A stretch of 64,000 nt of DNA from JALYOC01 sp036675345. Its GTDB lineage: Bacteria; Myxococcota; Myxococcia; Myxococcales; Myxococcaceae. Below the pieces are notes generated by a model. It saw nothing but the letters and a program-made list of their open reading frames with translations. It was not told the DNA's origin and did no database searches. Position 1 is the stretch's first letter; the number at the start of each line of letters is the position of its first letter. The stretch lies in assembly GCA_036675345.1 (NCBI GenBank), contig JAKFFE010000034.1, positions 58,678 through 122,677 on the forward strand. Reading direction: 5' to 3'. Shown piece after piece: positions 1-8,915 of the stretch. The position numbers and the translations under genes are program-made.

Positions 1-1560
1 CAGCTCCAGCGGCGCGGGGGCGCGGAAGGCCCGACCGGCGATTGCCTTGAAGGTCAGGGTGTCGGTGGGGTGGACCACCGCCGCCAGCCGGGGGCTCAGC
101 TGCTGGAAGGTCTTGAAGGTCACCGGACGCTCGGCCAGCGAGATGTCGTTGAAGTTGAAGAACTGGGTGTCAAAGCGCAGCCCGGCGGTCAGCGAGACCA
201 GGTTGTTGAACAGCCGGCCCGAGGCGCCCTGCAGGTACAGGCCCAGGTTGTTCACCGGATGGCCCACGATCCACTCGTAGTAGGGCCCCAGGTTGGTGGG
301 ACCGCTCAGCGGCGGATACCCCCCGTCGAAGTTGGTGATCGCCGCGTTGGAGTAGTGCTGGTTGTCCCCGCCGTAGAGGAAGGTGGAGAACTCCGCGCCG
401 CCCAGCACGGTGGCCTGTTCCCACGGCCGCCAGGTCAGCTGGGCGCGGGCGAACAGGTCATCGAAGTGGGTGTCGATGTATTCGGAGACGCCCGCCGGAT
501 AGAAGCCCCCGAAGGCGTCGTTCCCGTAGTAGCGCAGGTTGTGGGCGATGCTGTGGCGGCCGTAGCGCAGCACGTACTCCTGGCTGAACGCGTCCCCCAG
601 GTTCCCCCGGTAGGAGAGGGTGGCCAGCTGCCGGGACTCCAGGTTGGACTCGCCGGTGTCGGGGACGTGGAAGTACCAGCCGTGCCCGGTCTCGTACTCG
701 AAGGACTGGTGGTGGAAGGCGAAGCTCAGGCCGGGCAGTTGAAGGCTGTCCACCTTGAGCACCATGTAGTTGCTGGACCGGTTGTCGCGGGTGGTGAACC
801 GGGCCAGGTCCCCTGCCCCGTCGGTGCGGCCGGACGCGTCGTAGGTCAGGTACTCGTTGCCGAAGGTGCGGAAGTGGTTGAAGCCCACCTGCACCGCGAA
901 CTGATCGAAGGCATGGGCGGCGAACAGCTCGTAGCGCTTGTTGCCGAACTCGCCCACCCGGACCTGGGCATGGGCGCGGCTGCGCTGGAGCAGGTCCTGG
1001 GCGGTGTAGGAGTTGATCGCCACCACCCCGTTGGTGGCGTTGGACCCGTACAGCGCCGATCCCGGGCCGCGGATGATCTCCACGCTCTTGGCCATGAACA
1101 GCGGGGTGATCTCCCAGGTGTAGGCGCCGCCGGTCTCGGTGTCGTTGTAGGGCACCCCGTCGATCAGCAACAGCAGGTGGTTGTTGTTCCAGGACTCGAA
1201 CAGCCCGCGCGACCCCACCGTGCGGCGCTCGAAGTCCTGGGAGGGGAAGAACCCCGGCTGCTTGAACAGCACGTCATTGAGGGTGGTCCAGCCGTAGAGG
1301 TCCATCTGCTCCCGGGTCACCACCGAGGCCACGCTGGGCGCCTCGGAAGCGGTCTGGACGGTCTTGGTGGCGGACGCGATCTCCACGTCCAGCAGCTTCT
1401 CCAGATCGAACAGCTCCAGCTCCGAGGACTCCTCGGCCCCCGCCTCCTCCAGCAGCGGTCCCTGCCCGCTGCCATAGCCGAAGGCCGGACCGGCCAGGAG
1501 CAGCGCGCCACCCAACACCGAACGACGGATCCACTCCCGAGCCAAAACCGTTGCGAACAT
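1..1560 (-). CDS. TonB-dependent outer-membrane receptor, N-terminal part (cut by window edge)
   Basis: Reading leftwards from an ATG at 1560 there is an open frame of 520 codons that runs off the window. It starts with a hydrophobic signal sequence ending near AGPAFG. A plug domain follows, with an SVASVVTREQM-like segment, LLLLIDGVPYND, and IRGPGSALYGSNATNGVVAI, the hallmark of TonB-dependent receptor plugs. The beta-barrel region begins after about residue 160. Such receptors import iron chelates, cobalamin or glycans across the outer membrane using TonB energy; the substrate cannot be told here. A GGGAGGG ribosome site precedes the ATG. The gene lies 53 bases downstream of a sigma-54 activator gene on the same strand. 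Confidence 0.9.
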   Translation of the reverse strand, partial: MFATVLAREWIRRSVLGGALLLAGPAFGYGSGQGPLLEEAGAEESSELELFDLEKLLDVEIASATKTVQTASEAPSVASVVTREQMDLYGWTTLNDVLFKQPGFFPSQDFERRTVGSRGLFESWNNNHLLLLIDGVPYNDTETGGAYTWEITPLFMAKSVEIIRGPGSALYGSNATNGVVAINSYTAQDLLQRSRAHAQVRVGEFGNKRYELFAAHAFDQFAVQVGFNHFRTFGNEYLTYDASGRTDGAGDLARFTTRDNRSSNYMVLKVDSLQLPGLSFAFHHQSFEYETGHGWYFHVPDTGESNLESRQLATLSYRGNLGDAFSQEYVLRYGRHSIAHNLRYYGNDAFGGFYPAGVSEYIDTHFDDLFARAQLTWRPWEQATVLGGAEFSTFLYGGDNQHYSNAAITNFDGGYPPLSGPTNLGPYYEWIVGHPVNNLGLYLQGASGRLFNNLVSLTAGLRFDTQFFNFNDISLAERPVTFKTFQQLSPRLAAVVHPTDTLTFKAIAGRAFRAPAPLEL

Positions 1561-1573
1561 CAACACCCTCCCG

Positions 1574-1588
1574 AAGTTCCAGGAACTT
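1574..1588. promoter_or_regulatory. Palindrome AAGTTCC-A-GGAACTT in the leader of the TonB receptor gene
   Basis: Two perfect 7-base arms flank a single base, just upstream of the ribosome site of the TonB receptor. On the minus strand a TTGACA and a TATAAG lie directly upstream of it, but they overlap too closely to form one standard promoter. It could be an operator, a leader hairpin, or a weak terminator for the upstream regulator gene. Confidence 0.35.
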
Positions 1589-1613
1589 ATAGTGTCAATA
1601 GATCCACATCAAC

Positions 1614-2960
1614 TCACTCGGACGACTGCCCGCCGTTCCCCCGGAAGCCTTCGGCGTCCAGCCCGAGGCGCTTGAGGGCGTCGTAGATCTCCTTGCGGGT
1701 CTTCTCCGCCAGCTTCGCCGCCAGGGAGACGTTCCCGGCCGCGCTGCGCAGCAGCCGCTCGTAGTACTGCTGCTCGAAGCTGGCCTTGGCCTGGTGGTAG
1801 GGGGGAATCCCAATGTGGCCGGCGGCCTCCCCCTCCCCGCCCAGGTCCAGGTGGCGCTCGTGGATCTCCCCGTCCTCGGCCATCAGCACCGCGCGCTGCA
1901 GGACGTTGATCAGCTCGCGCACGTTGCCCGGCCAGGGGTGGCGCAGCAGCCGGGCCACCGCCGCGGAGGACATGGCTGGGGCCAGGCGGGCCTCCCGTTC
2001 GCAGACCACGTTGATCTGGTGGACCGCGATCGCCGGGATGTCCTCCGGCCGCTGGCGCAGCGGCGGCAGGTGCAGGGCCAGCACCTTGACCCGGTAGAAC
2101 AGGTCCTGGCGGAACCGCCCCCGCAGGACCTCCTGCTCCAGATCCCGGTTGGTGGCGGTGACCACCCGGACATCCAGCTTCCGTGGCTCATTGGAGCCCA
2201 GCCGGGTGACCTCCCCGGTCTCCAGCACCCGCAGCAGCTTGGACTGCATCGACAGCGGCATCTCGCCGATCTCGTCCAGGAACAGGGTGCCGCCCTCGGC
2301 GGCCTCGAACCCGCCGGCGCGCGCGGCCACCGCGCCGGTGAACGCCCCCCGGGTGTAGCCGAACAGCTCCGCTTCGAAGAGCGACTCCGGGATCGCGGCG
2401 CAGTTGATGGCCAGGAACGGGTAGGCGGACCGGGGGCTGGAGTAGTGCAGCGCCCGGGCCACCAACTCCTTGCCGGTGCCGCTCTCCCCGGTCACCAGCA
2501 CCGGGGCCGAGTTGCCGGCGATCCGATCCAGGGTGCGGAGCACGTCCCGGATCGCCTTGCTCTCCCCCACGATCAGGTCGCTCTTGCGCCGCATCCGGCC
2601 GACGCTGGGGAGTTCGGGGGGGATCAGCTGGTTGAGCAGCGCCGAGAACAGCCCCGGCGCCGGACGGCGGGCCAGCCAGCAGGAGGGCTGGGCGGAGAGC
2701 AGCTCCTCCGAGCCGATGGCGATCAGCGGGGAGCCCGCCGGGCGGTGGCGCAGCTTGTGGGCCAGGGAGGGCTGCAGCTCGGTCACGCAGACCACCGAGC
2801 CGCGCACCGTGTCCCAGGCCTTCTCCAGCCCGGTCTCCGAGGGCCACAGCACCGGAACCGGCTGCCAGCGGCCCAACCCGGCGATCAGCTCGGACAGCGC
2901 CCGGACCTCACTGCTGCCCGTGGCGCACACCGCGATGCCCTGCTTGACCGCTTCCGGCAT
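1614..2960 (-). CDS. Sigma-54-dependent transcriptional activator (AAA+, Fis-type HTH)
   Basis: This 448-residue bacterial enhancer-binding protein has a variable N-terminal region of about 125 residues that looks like a degenerate receiver without a clear phospho-acceptor Asp. The AAA+ core carries Walker A GESGTGKE, the sigma-54 contact loop GAFTGA, Walker B GTLFLDEIGE and the RQDLFYR segment. A C-terminal Fis-like helix-turn-helix follows (about residues 395-435). It should remodel sigma-54 RNA polymerase at promoters. It starts at an ATG with a GGGAGGGTGG ribosome site. It sits between a small conserved gene and the TonB receptor, all on the minus strand, so it may control the receptor. 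No convincing -24/-12 promoter was seen nearby. Confidence 0.92.
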   Translation of the reverse strand: MPEAVKQGIAVCATGSSEVRALSELIAGLGRWQPVPVLWPSETGLEKAWDTVRGSVVCVTELQPSLAHKLRHRPAGSPLIAIGSEELLSAQPSCWLARRPAPGLFSALLNQLIPPELPSVGRMRRKSDLIVGESKAIRDVLRTLDRIAGNSAPVLVTGESGTGKELVARALHYSSPRSAYPFLAINCAAIPESLFEAELFGYTRGAFTGAVAARAGGFEAAEGGTLFLDEIGEMPLSMQSKLLRVLETGEVTRLGSNEPRKLDVRVVTATNRDLEQEVLRGRFRQDLFYRVKVLALHLPPLRQRPEDIPAIAVHQINVVCEREARLAPAMSSAAVARLLRHPWPGNVRELINVLQRAVLMAEDGEIHERHLDLGGEGEAAGHIGIPPYHQAKASFEQQYYERLLRSAAGNVSLAAKLAEKTRKEIYDALKRLGLDAEGFRGNGGQSSE

Positions 2961-3039
2961 CCACCCTCCCAGGGTGCGGGATCATCTCCCGCGCGGAGGG
3001 GTTCCGACACCAAGAATCTCTGTCACTCCCGGTGTGGCG

Positions 3040-3366
3040 TCAGTTCCCGGCCAGCGCCGCCAACGCCAGGCGGGCCTGGCTCCAGCGACTCCGGGCCTGC
3101 TGCAGCGGCTCGGCGGTGATCGCCGAGGGCCGGGCGATCCGCTCGCAGGCCAGCAGCTCACCTCGGGCGATCAGCGAGGCCCGCTCCAGCAGCAGCCCTT
3201 CCCGGCGGGCGGCGTCGTCGGTGGGCCAGGAGGCCACCCGATCCTCGATCAGCCCGGTCAGCGCCAACAGCTCGTTGAGGTCCGACTCCACATCGAAGTG
3301 CTGGCGGATCAGCTCCTGATCCCCCAGCGCCTGCACCCGCTCGCGGGGGGTTCGCACGCTCACCAT
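3040..3366 (-). CDS. Small conserved protein, paralogue of the 40442-40762 product
   Basis: The product has 108 residues, is mostly helical and charged, and has no signal peptide or membrane segment. It aligns along its whole length with the 106-residue protein encoded at 40442-40762: both open with M-V-S/T-V, share VQALGD-x-x-LI-x-QH, a VE-x-x-LN-x-LL segment, and end in a W-x-x-AR-x-A-x-x-AL motif. Two intact copies about 37 kb apart argue that this is a real family. I do not recognise a function. The gene is upstream of and co-directional with the sigma-54 activator (79-base gap). Confidence 0.7.
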   Translation of the reverse strand: MVSVRTPRERVQALGDQELIRQHFDVESDLNELLALTGLIEDRVASWPTDDAARREGLLLERASLIARGELLACERIARPSAITAEPLQQARSRWSQARLALAALAGN

Positions 3367-3584
3367 TGGACCGCATCCTTCCGCACCGCCGGAGGGGAGA
3401 ACCCGTCCAGCGCCACCGGGTGGGCGGCGGCGGGGACGACCGGAGAGGAAGTGGCGGGGACGACCGGGTTGCGCGGTCGGATCTCGGAGATGCTCATCGG
3501 GCTGGGCCTGGGGTCAACAAAACCGGGTGGGCGGGAGACTCACATTCTCTGAGCTCCAGAATAGAAGTTTCCGCCCTCCCCTGG

Positions 3585-5420
3585 CTACTCGGTGGCGAAG
3601 GCCGCGTCCGGGATTTGCATCGGGGACTCGTCCTCCAGGGCCAGGGTGCGGGCGGCGCTCTCCACTCCGGGGAGGACGTTGCGGGCGAACCACACCGCAG
3701 AGGCCTTCTTGCCCTCGTAGAAGCTCTGGTCGGAGGGAGAGGCGGTGGGCTGCGCCGCATCGGCGATCACCCCCGCGTCCAGCAGCAGCCAGCCGCAGGC
3801 CAGCTCCGACATCATGGTCAGGAAGCGGTTGGCGGAGAGCGGGATCAGGTGGGTCTTCTCCCCCTGGGACCAGCCGAGGATCCCCATCGCCGCCTGGATC
3901 AACGCCTCCTGGGCTTGCCCCAGCAGGCCCACCTCCCGGGCGAAGGCCGGGTGGTTGCGGTGGGTCTCCACGAAGGTGCCGATGTCGGACATGAACTGCT
4001 GGAAGTACGCCCCGCCGGCCTGCCCCATCTTGCGGCCCACCAGATCCATGGCCTGGATGTGGTTGGTGCCCTCGTAGATGGAGAGGATCTTCGCGTCGCG
4101 GGTGTACTGCTCCACCGGGTGGTCCTGGAGGAAGCCGGCGCCGCCGTAGACCTGGATCGCCTGGGCGCAGAGCCGGAAGGCCTGGTCGGAGGCGAAGGAC
4201 TTGAGCAGCGGGGTCAGCACCTCCACCTGCCCCTTGTGGTAGGCGGCCTTCTCGTCGTCGGACCCGGCCAGGGAGCGGGTCTGATCCAGGTGGTAGCCCA
4301 GCTTGATCGCCAGGGCCCGCATCCCCTCCACGTAGGCCTTCTGCTCCAGCAGCATCCGGCGCACGTCCGGGTGCTCGAAGATCGGCACCCGCGGCTTGTT
4401 GGGATCCTTGAAGAACTTGTAGTTGGCGCCCTGCTTGCGGTCCTTGGCGTACTCCAGCGCGTTGAGGTACGCGGTGGAGGCCAGCGCCACCCCCTGCAGG
4501 CCCACCGCCAGCCGGGCCCCGTTCATCATCCGGAACATCTGGGACATGCCCTGGTTCTCGACCCCGCCCACCACCTCGCCCAGGCAGGCGTCGTTCTCAC
4601 CGAAGTTGAGCTGACAGGTCGCCGACCCGTTGATGCCCATCTTGTGCTCGATCGCCGCCACCTGGACGTCGTTGCTCTCCCCGGAGGACCCGTCGGCGTT
4701 CACCCGCCGCTTGGGGACGATGAACAAGGACAGCCCCTTGGTGCCCGCGGGCGCGCCGTCCACCCGGGCCAGCACCAGGTGGATCACGTTCTCGGTCAGA
4801 TCCTGATCTCCGCCGGAGATGAAGATCTTGGTGCCCTTGATGGAGTAGGTCCCATCCGCGTTCTTCTTCGCGGTGGAGCGGGCCGCGCCCACGTCCGACC
4901 CGGCCTGCGGTTCGGTCAGGCACATCGTCCCCGCCCACAGCCCGCTGAACATCTTCAGCGCGTACTTCTCCACCTGCGCCGGGGTGGAGCACTCGGCCAA
5001 CAGCTCCGCCGCGCCCCAGGCCAGGCCGGGGTACATGTTGAAGGCCACGTTTGCCCCGGAGAGGATCTCCTCCACCAGGATCTGCAGGGTCTGCGGGGCG
5101 CCCTGGCCGCCATGCTCCGGCTTGACCGAGAGGCTCTTGAAGCCCGACTCGTACAGCTGCTTCCAGGCCTCCTTGAAGCCGCTGGGGGTGGTGACCTTGC
5201 CGTCCTTCAGCGTGCAGCCCTCATGGTCCCCGGAGCCGTTGAGGGGGCCCAGCACCTCGCGCGCGAAGCGGTAGGTCTCGTTGAGGATCGCCTTCGCCTC
5301 GTCCACGCCCCAGGCCTCGAAGGGAGCCTTGCCCACCACCTCGCCCAGCTTGAACTGCTCGATGAGGACGAAGACCATCTCGCGAAGGTCGGCCTTGTAG
5401 CGGTTGATCCCGACGGACAT
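3585..5420 (-). CDS. Acyl-CoA dehydrogenase (long form with extended C-terminus)
   Basis: The 611-residue flavoprotein dehydrogenates acyl-CoA to the 2-enoyl-CoA and passes electrons to ETF. The N-terminal MSVGINRYKADLREM segment, the GGGDQDLTEN-like substrate/FAD region (SGGDQDLTENV), CLTEPQAGSDVG and the catalytic-Glu motif ILSIYEGTNHIQA are visible. Length and layout fit the ~600-residue DmdC/AcdA-like branch rather than the 380-residue short forms. The ATG at 5420 was chosen because the family begins there and a TGGAG lies upstream; a longer frame to 5489 has no family-like sequence. It is divergent from the 5581 gene, and the shared promoter region holds a perfect palindrome. Confidence 0.93.
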   Translation of the reverse strand: MSVGINRYKADLREMVFVLIEQFKLGEVVGKAPFEAWGVDEAKAILNETYRFAREVLGPLNGSGDHEGCTLKDGKVTTPSGFKEAWKQLYESGFKSLSVKPEHGGQGAPQTLQILVEEILSGANVAFNMYPGLAWGAAELLAECSTPAQVEKYALKMFSGLWAGTMCLTEPQAGSDVGAARSTAKKNADGTYSIKGTKIFISGGDQDLTENVIHLVLARVDGAPAGTKGLSLFIVPKRRVNADGSSGESNDVQVAAIEHKMGINGSATCQLNFGENDACLGEVVGGVENQGMSQMFRMMNGARLAVGLQGVALASTAYLNALEYAKDRKQGANYKFFKDPNKPRVPIFEHPDVRRMLLEQKAYVEGMRALAIKLGYHLDQTRSLAGSDDEKAAYHKGQVEVLTPLLKSFASDQAFRLCAQAIQVYGGAGFLQDHPVEQYTRDAKILSIYEGTNHIQAMDLVGRKMGQAGGAYFQQFMSDIGTFVETHRNHPAFAREVGLLGQAQEALIQAAMGILGWSQGEKTHLIPLSANRFLTMMSELACGWLLLDAGVIADAAQPTASPSDQSFYEGKKASAVWFARNVLPGVESAARTLALEDESPMQIPDAAFATE

Positions 5421-5465
5421 GTGCGGCTCCAGGAGGTAACGGCGCAGGCGGTTCGTAATGGCCGC

Positions 5466-5479
5466 TGACTGCGCAGTCA
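5466..5479. promoter_or_regulatory. Perfect 14-base palindrome TGACTGCGCAGTCA, candidate operator
   Basis: The sequence is identical to its reverse complement and lies 46 bases upstream of the acyl-CoA dehydrogenase start and about 100 bases upstream of the divergent gene. Size and symmetry suit a TetR-, FadR- or MarR-type dimer. No such regulator gene is adjacent. Confidence 0.45.
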
Positions 5480-5580
5480 ACCACCACAACGCAGGGCGTC
5501 ATCGGAAGCCAAGCTTCTTTACGGAACCGCGTCGGGGTTCGGAGGAGAATCCAGGGGAGTTTCCAGCCAGGAGTGAGCAC

Positions 5581-7038
5581 ATGGGTTTCGACATTGGCGG
5601 TTGGGGCAAGCCTCGCGTTGTTCCGGCCAACACCTCCGGCCCGGGCGGGTCCAACACCGCCGCGCCCGCCAACCCGGTCTCTCCCACCCAGCCGCAGCCG
5701 GTGGCGGACACCTTCGGCCCCACCGGCACCGTCAGCGGCAGCGGATCGCTGAACATCACCGGCGATTCGGCCACCGCCTCGGCGGAGGCCAACGTGGACC
5801 TGGAGCTGCGCCAAGGACTGAACGTCCACTTCGGCACCCGCATCGAGGCCACCACCAACGTCGAGAGCGAGGACGGCTTCACCACCTTCACCGCCGAGGG
5901 GACGATGAGCGTCAACCTGGGCGGGGAGATCGACCTGGGGAAGGTGGGCTTCGGGGCGGACTTCACCGAGGGGGTCCACACCGAATACCAGCTGCGGATG
6001 AGCGACGCGGACTACGCGCGGATGGAGAGCGGAGAGATCCCCACCCCCGATCCGTTCAATCCGGACACGATGCCGGTGGGCAGCTCGGTGGTGCTCAACT
6101 CGGAGAACTTCACCGACACCGGGTTTGAAGCCTCCTACCAGCAGCTGTCGCTGGAGTCGGACATCCACGAAGAAGAAGGGGTGTCGGTGCTGGTGGAGAA
6201 GACCGGCGAGCACACGGTGCGGGTCACCAGCGGGCCCACCGAGGCGATCGAGAACAGCTGGCAGCTGGGGCTGAGCCTGGGACCGGCCAGCGTGCACCTC
6301 GGCAACACCACCAGCCTGGAGTCGGCCACCCTGCGGACCGCGGAGTTCGATCTCTCCACCCCGGAGGGAGAGGCCGCCTACAACCGGTACCTGACCACCG
6401 GAGAGGTCCCGGCGGACAACGGCCCCGGAATCAGCGACGTGGCCTCGATCTTCAAGGTGGACTACGACTCGGTGAGCAGCGTGGGCGGCTCCCTGGGGCC
6501 GATCAGCGGGTCCTTCCAGCTGGGCAGCGCCAACTTCGACGTGTACCAGACCACCTACCCGGACGGGTCGGTGGACCAGATCACCGAGGCCAAGCTGCAC
6601 GCGGGAACGCCGGTGCGGGTGGTGCAGCACTTCAACCCCGACGGCACCGAGGACTTCTCCCAGCAGCAGCTGACGATGCACTTCACCGGGCTGGGCGGGA
6701 GCTCGGAGGAGCAGTGGGCGCAGGTCTACGGGACCGATCAGCACGACTACGACGGGGACATGGACATCCACCTGGAGTTCAACGCCGAGGACTCGATGGA
6801 GCTCTCCCGGCGGGCCCAGGACTTCATTGCCGCCCAGGGGGAGGATTACGACCCGGAGTTCCTGACCCAGGACCACAAGCTGATCCAGGCCCTGGCGGAG
6901 GCGGACACCCCCACCGAGGTGGCCAACGCGCTGTACGACGCCTACGGCGGGCCGGAATGGATGGGCAACGCCTTCGCGCTGATCGGCACTGTGGGCGATG
7001 ACCCGATGCCGGGGACGATCACCGCCCAGCACCGGTAG
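5581..7038 (+). CDS. Orphan beta-rich protein of unknown function, 485 residues
   Basis: No known family is recognised. The start is the ATG at 5581, with AGGAG seven bases upstream; the open frame continues upstream to 5458 without coding character. The first ~45 residues are Gly/Pro/Asn/Ser-rich and look disordered. Residues ~45-400 alternate polar and hydrophobic residues in a beta pattern rich in Thr, Ser, Gly, Asp and Glu. The last ~90 residues look helical (SMELSRRAQDFIAAQ, LIQALAEADTPTEVANALYD). There is no signal peptide, membrane helix or cysteine. An acidic, cysteine-free, Thr/Ser-rich composition suggests an exported or surface beta-solenoid or jelly-roll protein, but with no visible export signal. 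Confidence 0.8.
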   Translation: MGFDIGGWGKPRVVPANTSGPGGSNTAAPANPVSPTQPQPVADTFGPTGTVSGSGSLNITGDSATASAEANVDLELRQGLNVHFGTRIEATTNVESEDGFTTFTAEGTMSVNLGGEIDLGKVGFGADFTEGVHTEYQLRMSDADYARMESGEIPTPDPFNPDTMPVGSSVVLNSENFTDTGFEASYQQLSLESDIHEEEGVSVLVEKTGEHTVRVTSGPTEAIENSWQLGLSLGPASVHLGNTTSLESATLRTAEFDLSTPEGEAAYNRYLTTGEVPADNGPGISDVASIFKVDYDSVSSVGGSLGPISGSFQLGSANFDVYQTTYPDGSVDQITEAKLHAGTPVRVVQHFNPDGTEDFSQQQLTMHFTGLGGSSEEQWAQVYGTDQHDYDGDMDIHLEFNAEDSMELSRRAQDFIAAQGEDYDPEFLTQDHKLIQALAEADTPTEVANALYDAYGGPEWMGNAFALIGTVGDDPMPGTITAQHR

Positions 7039-7052
7039 CCGCGCCTTCCGGA

Positions 7053-8915
7053 CTACCCGGCGGGGATGTAGTCGTAGATCACCTGCAGCTGCGGCTCGGT
7101 GAACAGCTGCAGCTGGGAGGTGATCACCAGCCGGTCCGCCTGGCCGTCGCCGTTGGACCCTTGCGGAAAGCGGAGCCGGAAGTGGCTCAGCCCACCGTTG
7201 GCGGCGCGGGCGGCGAGGTCGGCTGCCACCTTCGCGGTCACGTCGATGTACAGCCAGTCCGGCCCGGCACAGACATTGGAGACCGAGACCGCCTCCCCCA
7301 CTGCCGCCGAGGAGAGCTCCGCCGCGTCGAAGGCCTCTCCGCGATCGACCCCCTCCACCAGCAGCGTGCTTCCCAACAGGCCCACGTCGCCGTCGCAGCC
7401 CACCCGGGGTAGCAGCAGGAACGCCTGACGCACGCCCACCGCGGTCCAACCCTCGCTGGCCAGCTCCTGGAGGCCAAAGCTGAGGAAGGACTGCAGCGCC
7501 TGGTTCCGGGCGTCGTCTCCCACCATCAGATCGGCCAGCTCGGCCGACCCGCCCCCCAGCGATCCCAGGGTCACCGAACCCACCTCCCGGACGCTCAGCT
7601 CCATCCCGGTCCCCTCCCCCATCACCTGGTACTCGCGGGCGGTCGTGTACTCGTAGATGTAGTTGCCCGAGTAGTCCTCGGAGAAGTCCGCCGTCCACTG
7701 GACGGTGAGCCCCGGGTTGTAGGCGGTGCGAGGCGTGAAGGTCAGCTGGGTGCTCTCCGGGTTCCAGGAGAGGCGGCCTTCGCTGCCGTTGGACAGGAAC
7801 CGGAACTCCTGCTCGGTGGTTCCGCGATCCATCGACTCGCTGAAGTTGATCACCAGCGGAGCGTCCTCCGGGACGCCCACCGCCCCCTCCGCCGGGACGG
7901 TGGAGACGATGGTGGGCGCGGTGGTCTCGGTGACGGCAGCCGCGGTGAAGGTGGCCACGTACGGCGCGGAGAGGGCCTCCCCGGCGACATCCTTGGCGCC
8001 GGTGCCCACGGTCAGCGTGTACTCGGTGCCGATGGCCAGGGTGTTCATCGGGCGGCAGCGATACATCCGCGGGTGGATCCACTCCGACTGCCCCGCCGAG
8101 CAGCCGTTGGACGGGGTGAGGGTGATCGCCGCCACGGTGGAGTCCGGCTCCATGTCCCGGGAGAAGCTCAGGGAGATCCGCCCGTACTGGGGCACCACCG
8201 TGCTCCCCGGCGTGGGCGACATCCCCAGCACCGCCAGCGCCGGGACCGGCTCCGGCACGCTGAAGGTGAGGGTCCGGGAGGCGAAGCCGTTGAACCAGCG
8301 GTCGCTGCCGGAGATGTTCAGCTCGTTGACGCTGCCGGGGAGGAAGCCGCCCGCGGGAGGCGCGATCTCCAGCCGATCGAAGGTCGCATTCCAGGTCCGC
8401 TTCCCCAACGACCCGCGCGAGGGCCAGACGGTGACCGAGTCCGGCTTCATCGGCTCGCTGAAGGTCAGCACCACCGGCGTCATCGGAGCCACGTCGGTGG
8501 CGCCCTCCGCCGGCGAGGAGGTGAAGGTCGGGCTGGACTGGTCGGCCGGCTCTGCCCGGGTGGTGAAGGAGAACGTGTGGTTCACCGGCGCTCCCACCTC
8601 CGGGCTTCCGCTGACGGTCACCGCATACGGGGTGCTGGGCTGCAGCCCGTTGGTGAAGCCCCGCACCAGGGTCAGGGTGTTGCCCACCCAGTAGTGACCA
8701 AAGGCGATCACCGGAGGCGTGAAGGTGACCTCCACGCCCTGCTGCTGCATCGGCCCGGAGAACTCGATCACCACGTCTGTGTCGGTGGACACGGTGGTGT
8801 TCCCGTCCCGCGGAAAGGTGTCATGGACGCCGGCGGCGACTCCGCCTCCTCCGCCGCAATTGCAGGCGCTGAAGACCATCGAGACCGCCACCATGGGGAG
8901 AAGTGCTTTCCACAT
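7053..8915 (-). CDS. Lipoprotein with tandem bacterial Ig-like (SbsA/Big_5-type) domains
   Basis: The 620-residue protein has a lipoprotein signal peptide (VSMVFSAC, lipobox Cys about residue 18) followed by a CNCGGGGG linker. About four repeats then share the pattern P-x-(D/E)G-x-T-x-V-x-x-D/Y-x-x-V-x-I-x-F-S-x-x-M, typical of Big_5/SbsA Ig-like domains: TFPRDGNTTVSTDTDVVIEF, SPAEGATDVAPMTPVVLTF, PTPGSTVVPQYGRISLSF and VPAEGAVGVPEDAPLVINF. The C-terminal ~180 residues form a separate beta domain ending LQVIYDYIPAG, resembling the DNRLRE class of surface domains. It is probably anchored at the cell surface. Its stop lies 14 bases from that of the convergent 5581 gene. Confidence 0.82.
   Translation of the reverse strand: MWKALLPMVAVSMVFSACNCGGGGGVAAGVHDTFPRDGNTTVSTDTDVVIEFSGPMQQQGVEVTFTPPVIAFGHYWVGNTLTLVRGFTNGLQPSTPYAVTVSGSPEVGAPVNHTFSFTTRAEPADQSSPTFTSSPAEGATDVAPMTPVVLTFSEPMKPDSVTVWPSRGSLGKRTWNATFDRLEIAPPAGGFLPGSVNELNISGSDRWFNGFASRTLTFSVPEPVPALAVLGMSPTPGSTVVPQYGRISLSFSRDMEPDSTVAAITLTPSNGCSAGQSEWIHPRMYRCRPMNTLAIGTEYTLTVGTGAKDVAGEALSAPYVATFTAAAVTETTAPTIVSTVPAEGAVGVPEDAPLVINFSESMDRGTTEQEFRFLSNGSEGRLSWNPESTQLTFTPRTAYNPGLTVQWTADFSEDYSGNYIYEYTTAREYQVMGEGTGMELSVREVGSVTLGSLGGGSAELADLMVGDDARNQALQSFLSFGLQELASEGWTAVGVRQAFLLLPRVGCDGDVGLLGSTLLVEGVDRGEAFDAAELSSAAVGEAVSVSNVCAGPDWLYIDVTAKVAADLAARAANGGLSHFRLRFPQGSNGDGQADRLVITSQLQLFTEPQLQVIYDYIPAG

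Noticed and set aside
5221..8082. 953-codon minus-strand frame across the orphan gene
   Set aside because: It overlaps the acyl-CoA dehydrogenase start, the shared promoter and the orphan gene in an alternative frame, with a skewed Gly/Arg/His/Val translation; it is a shadow frame.
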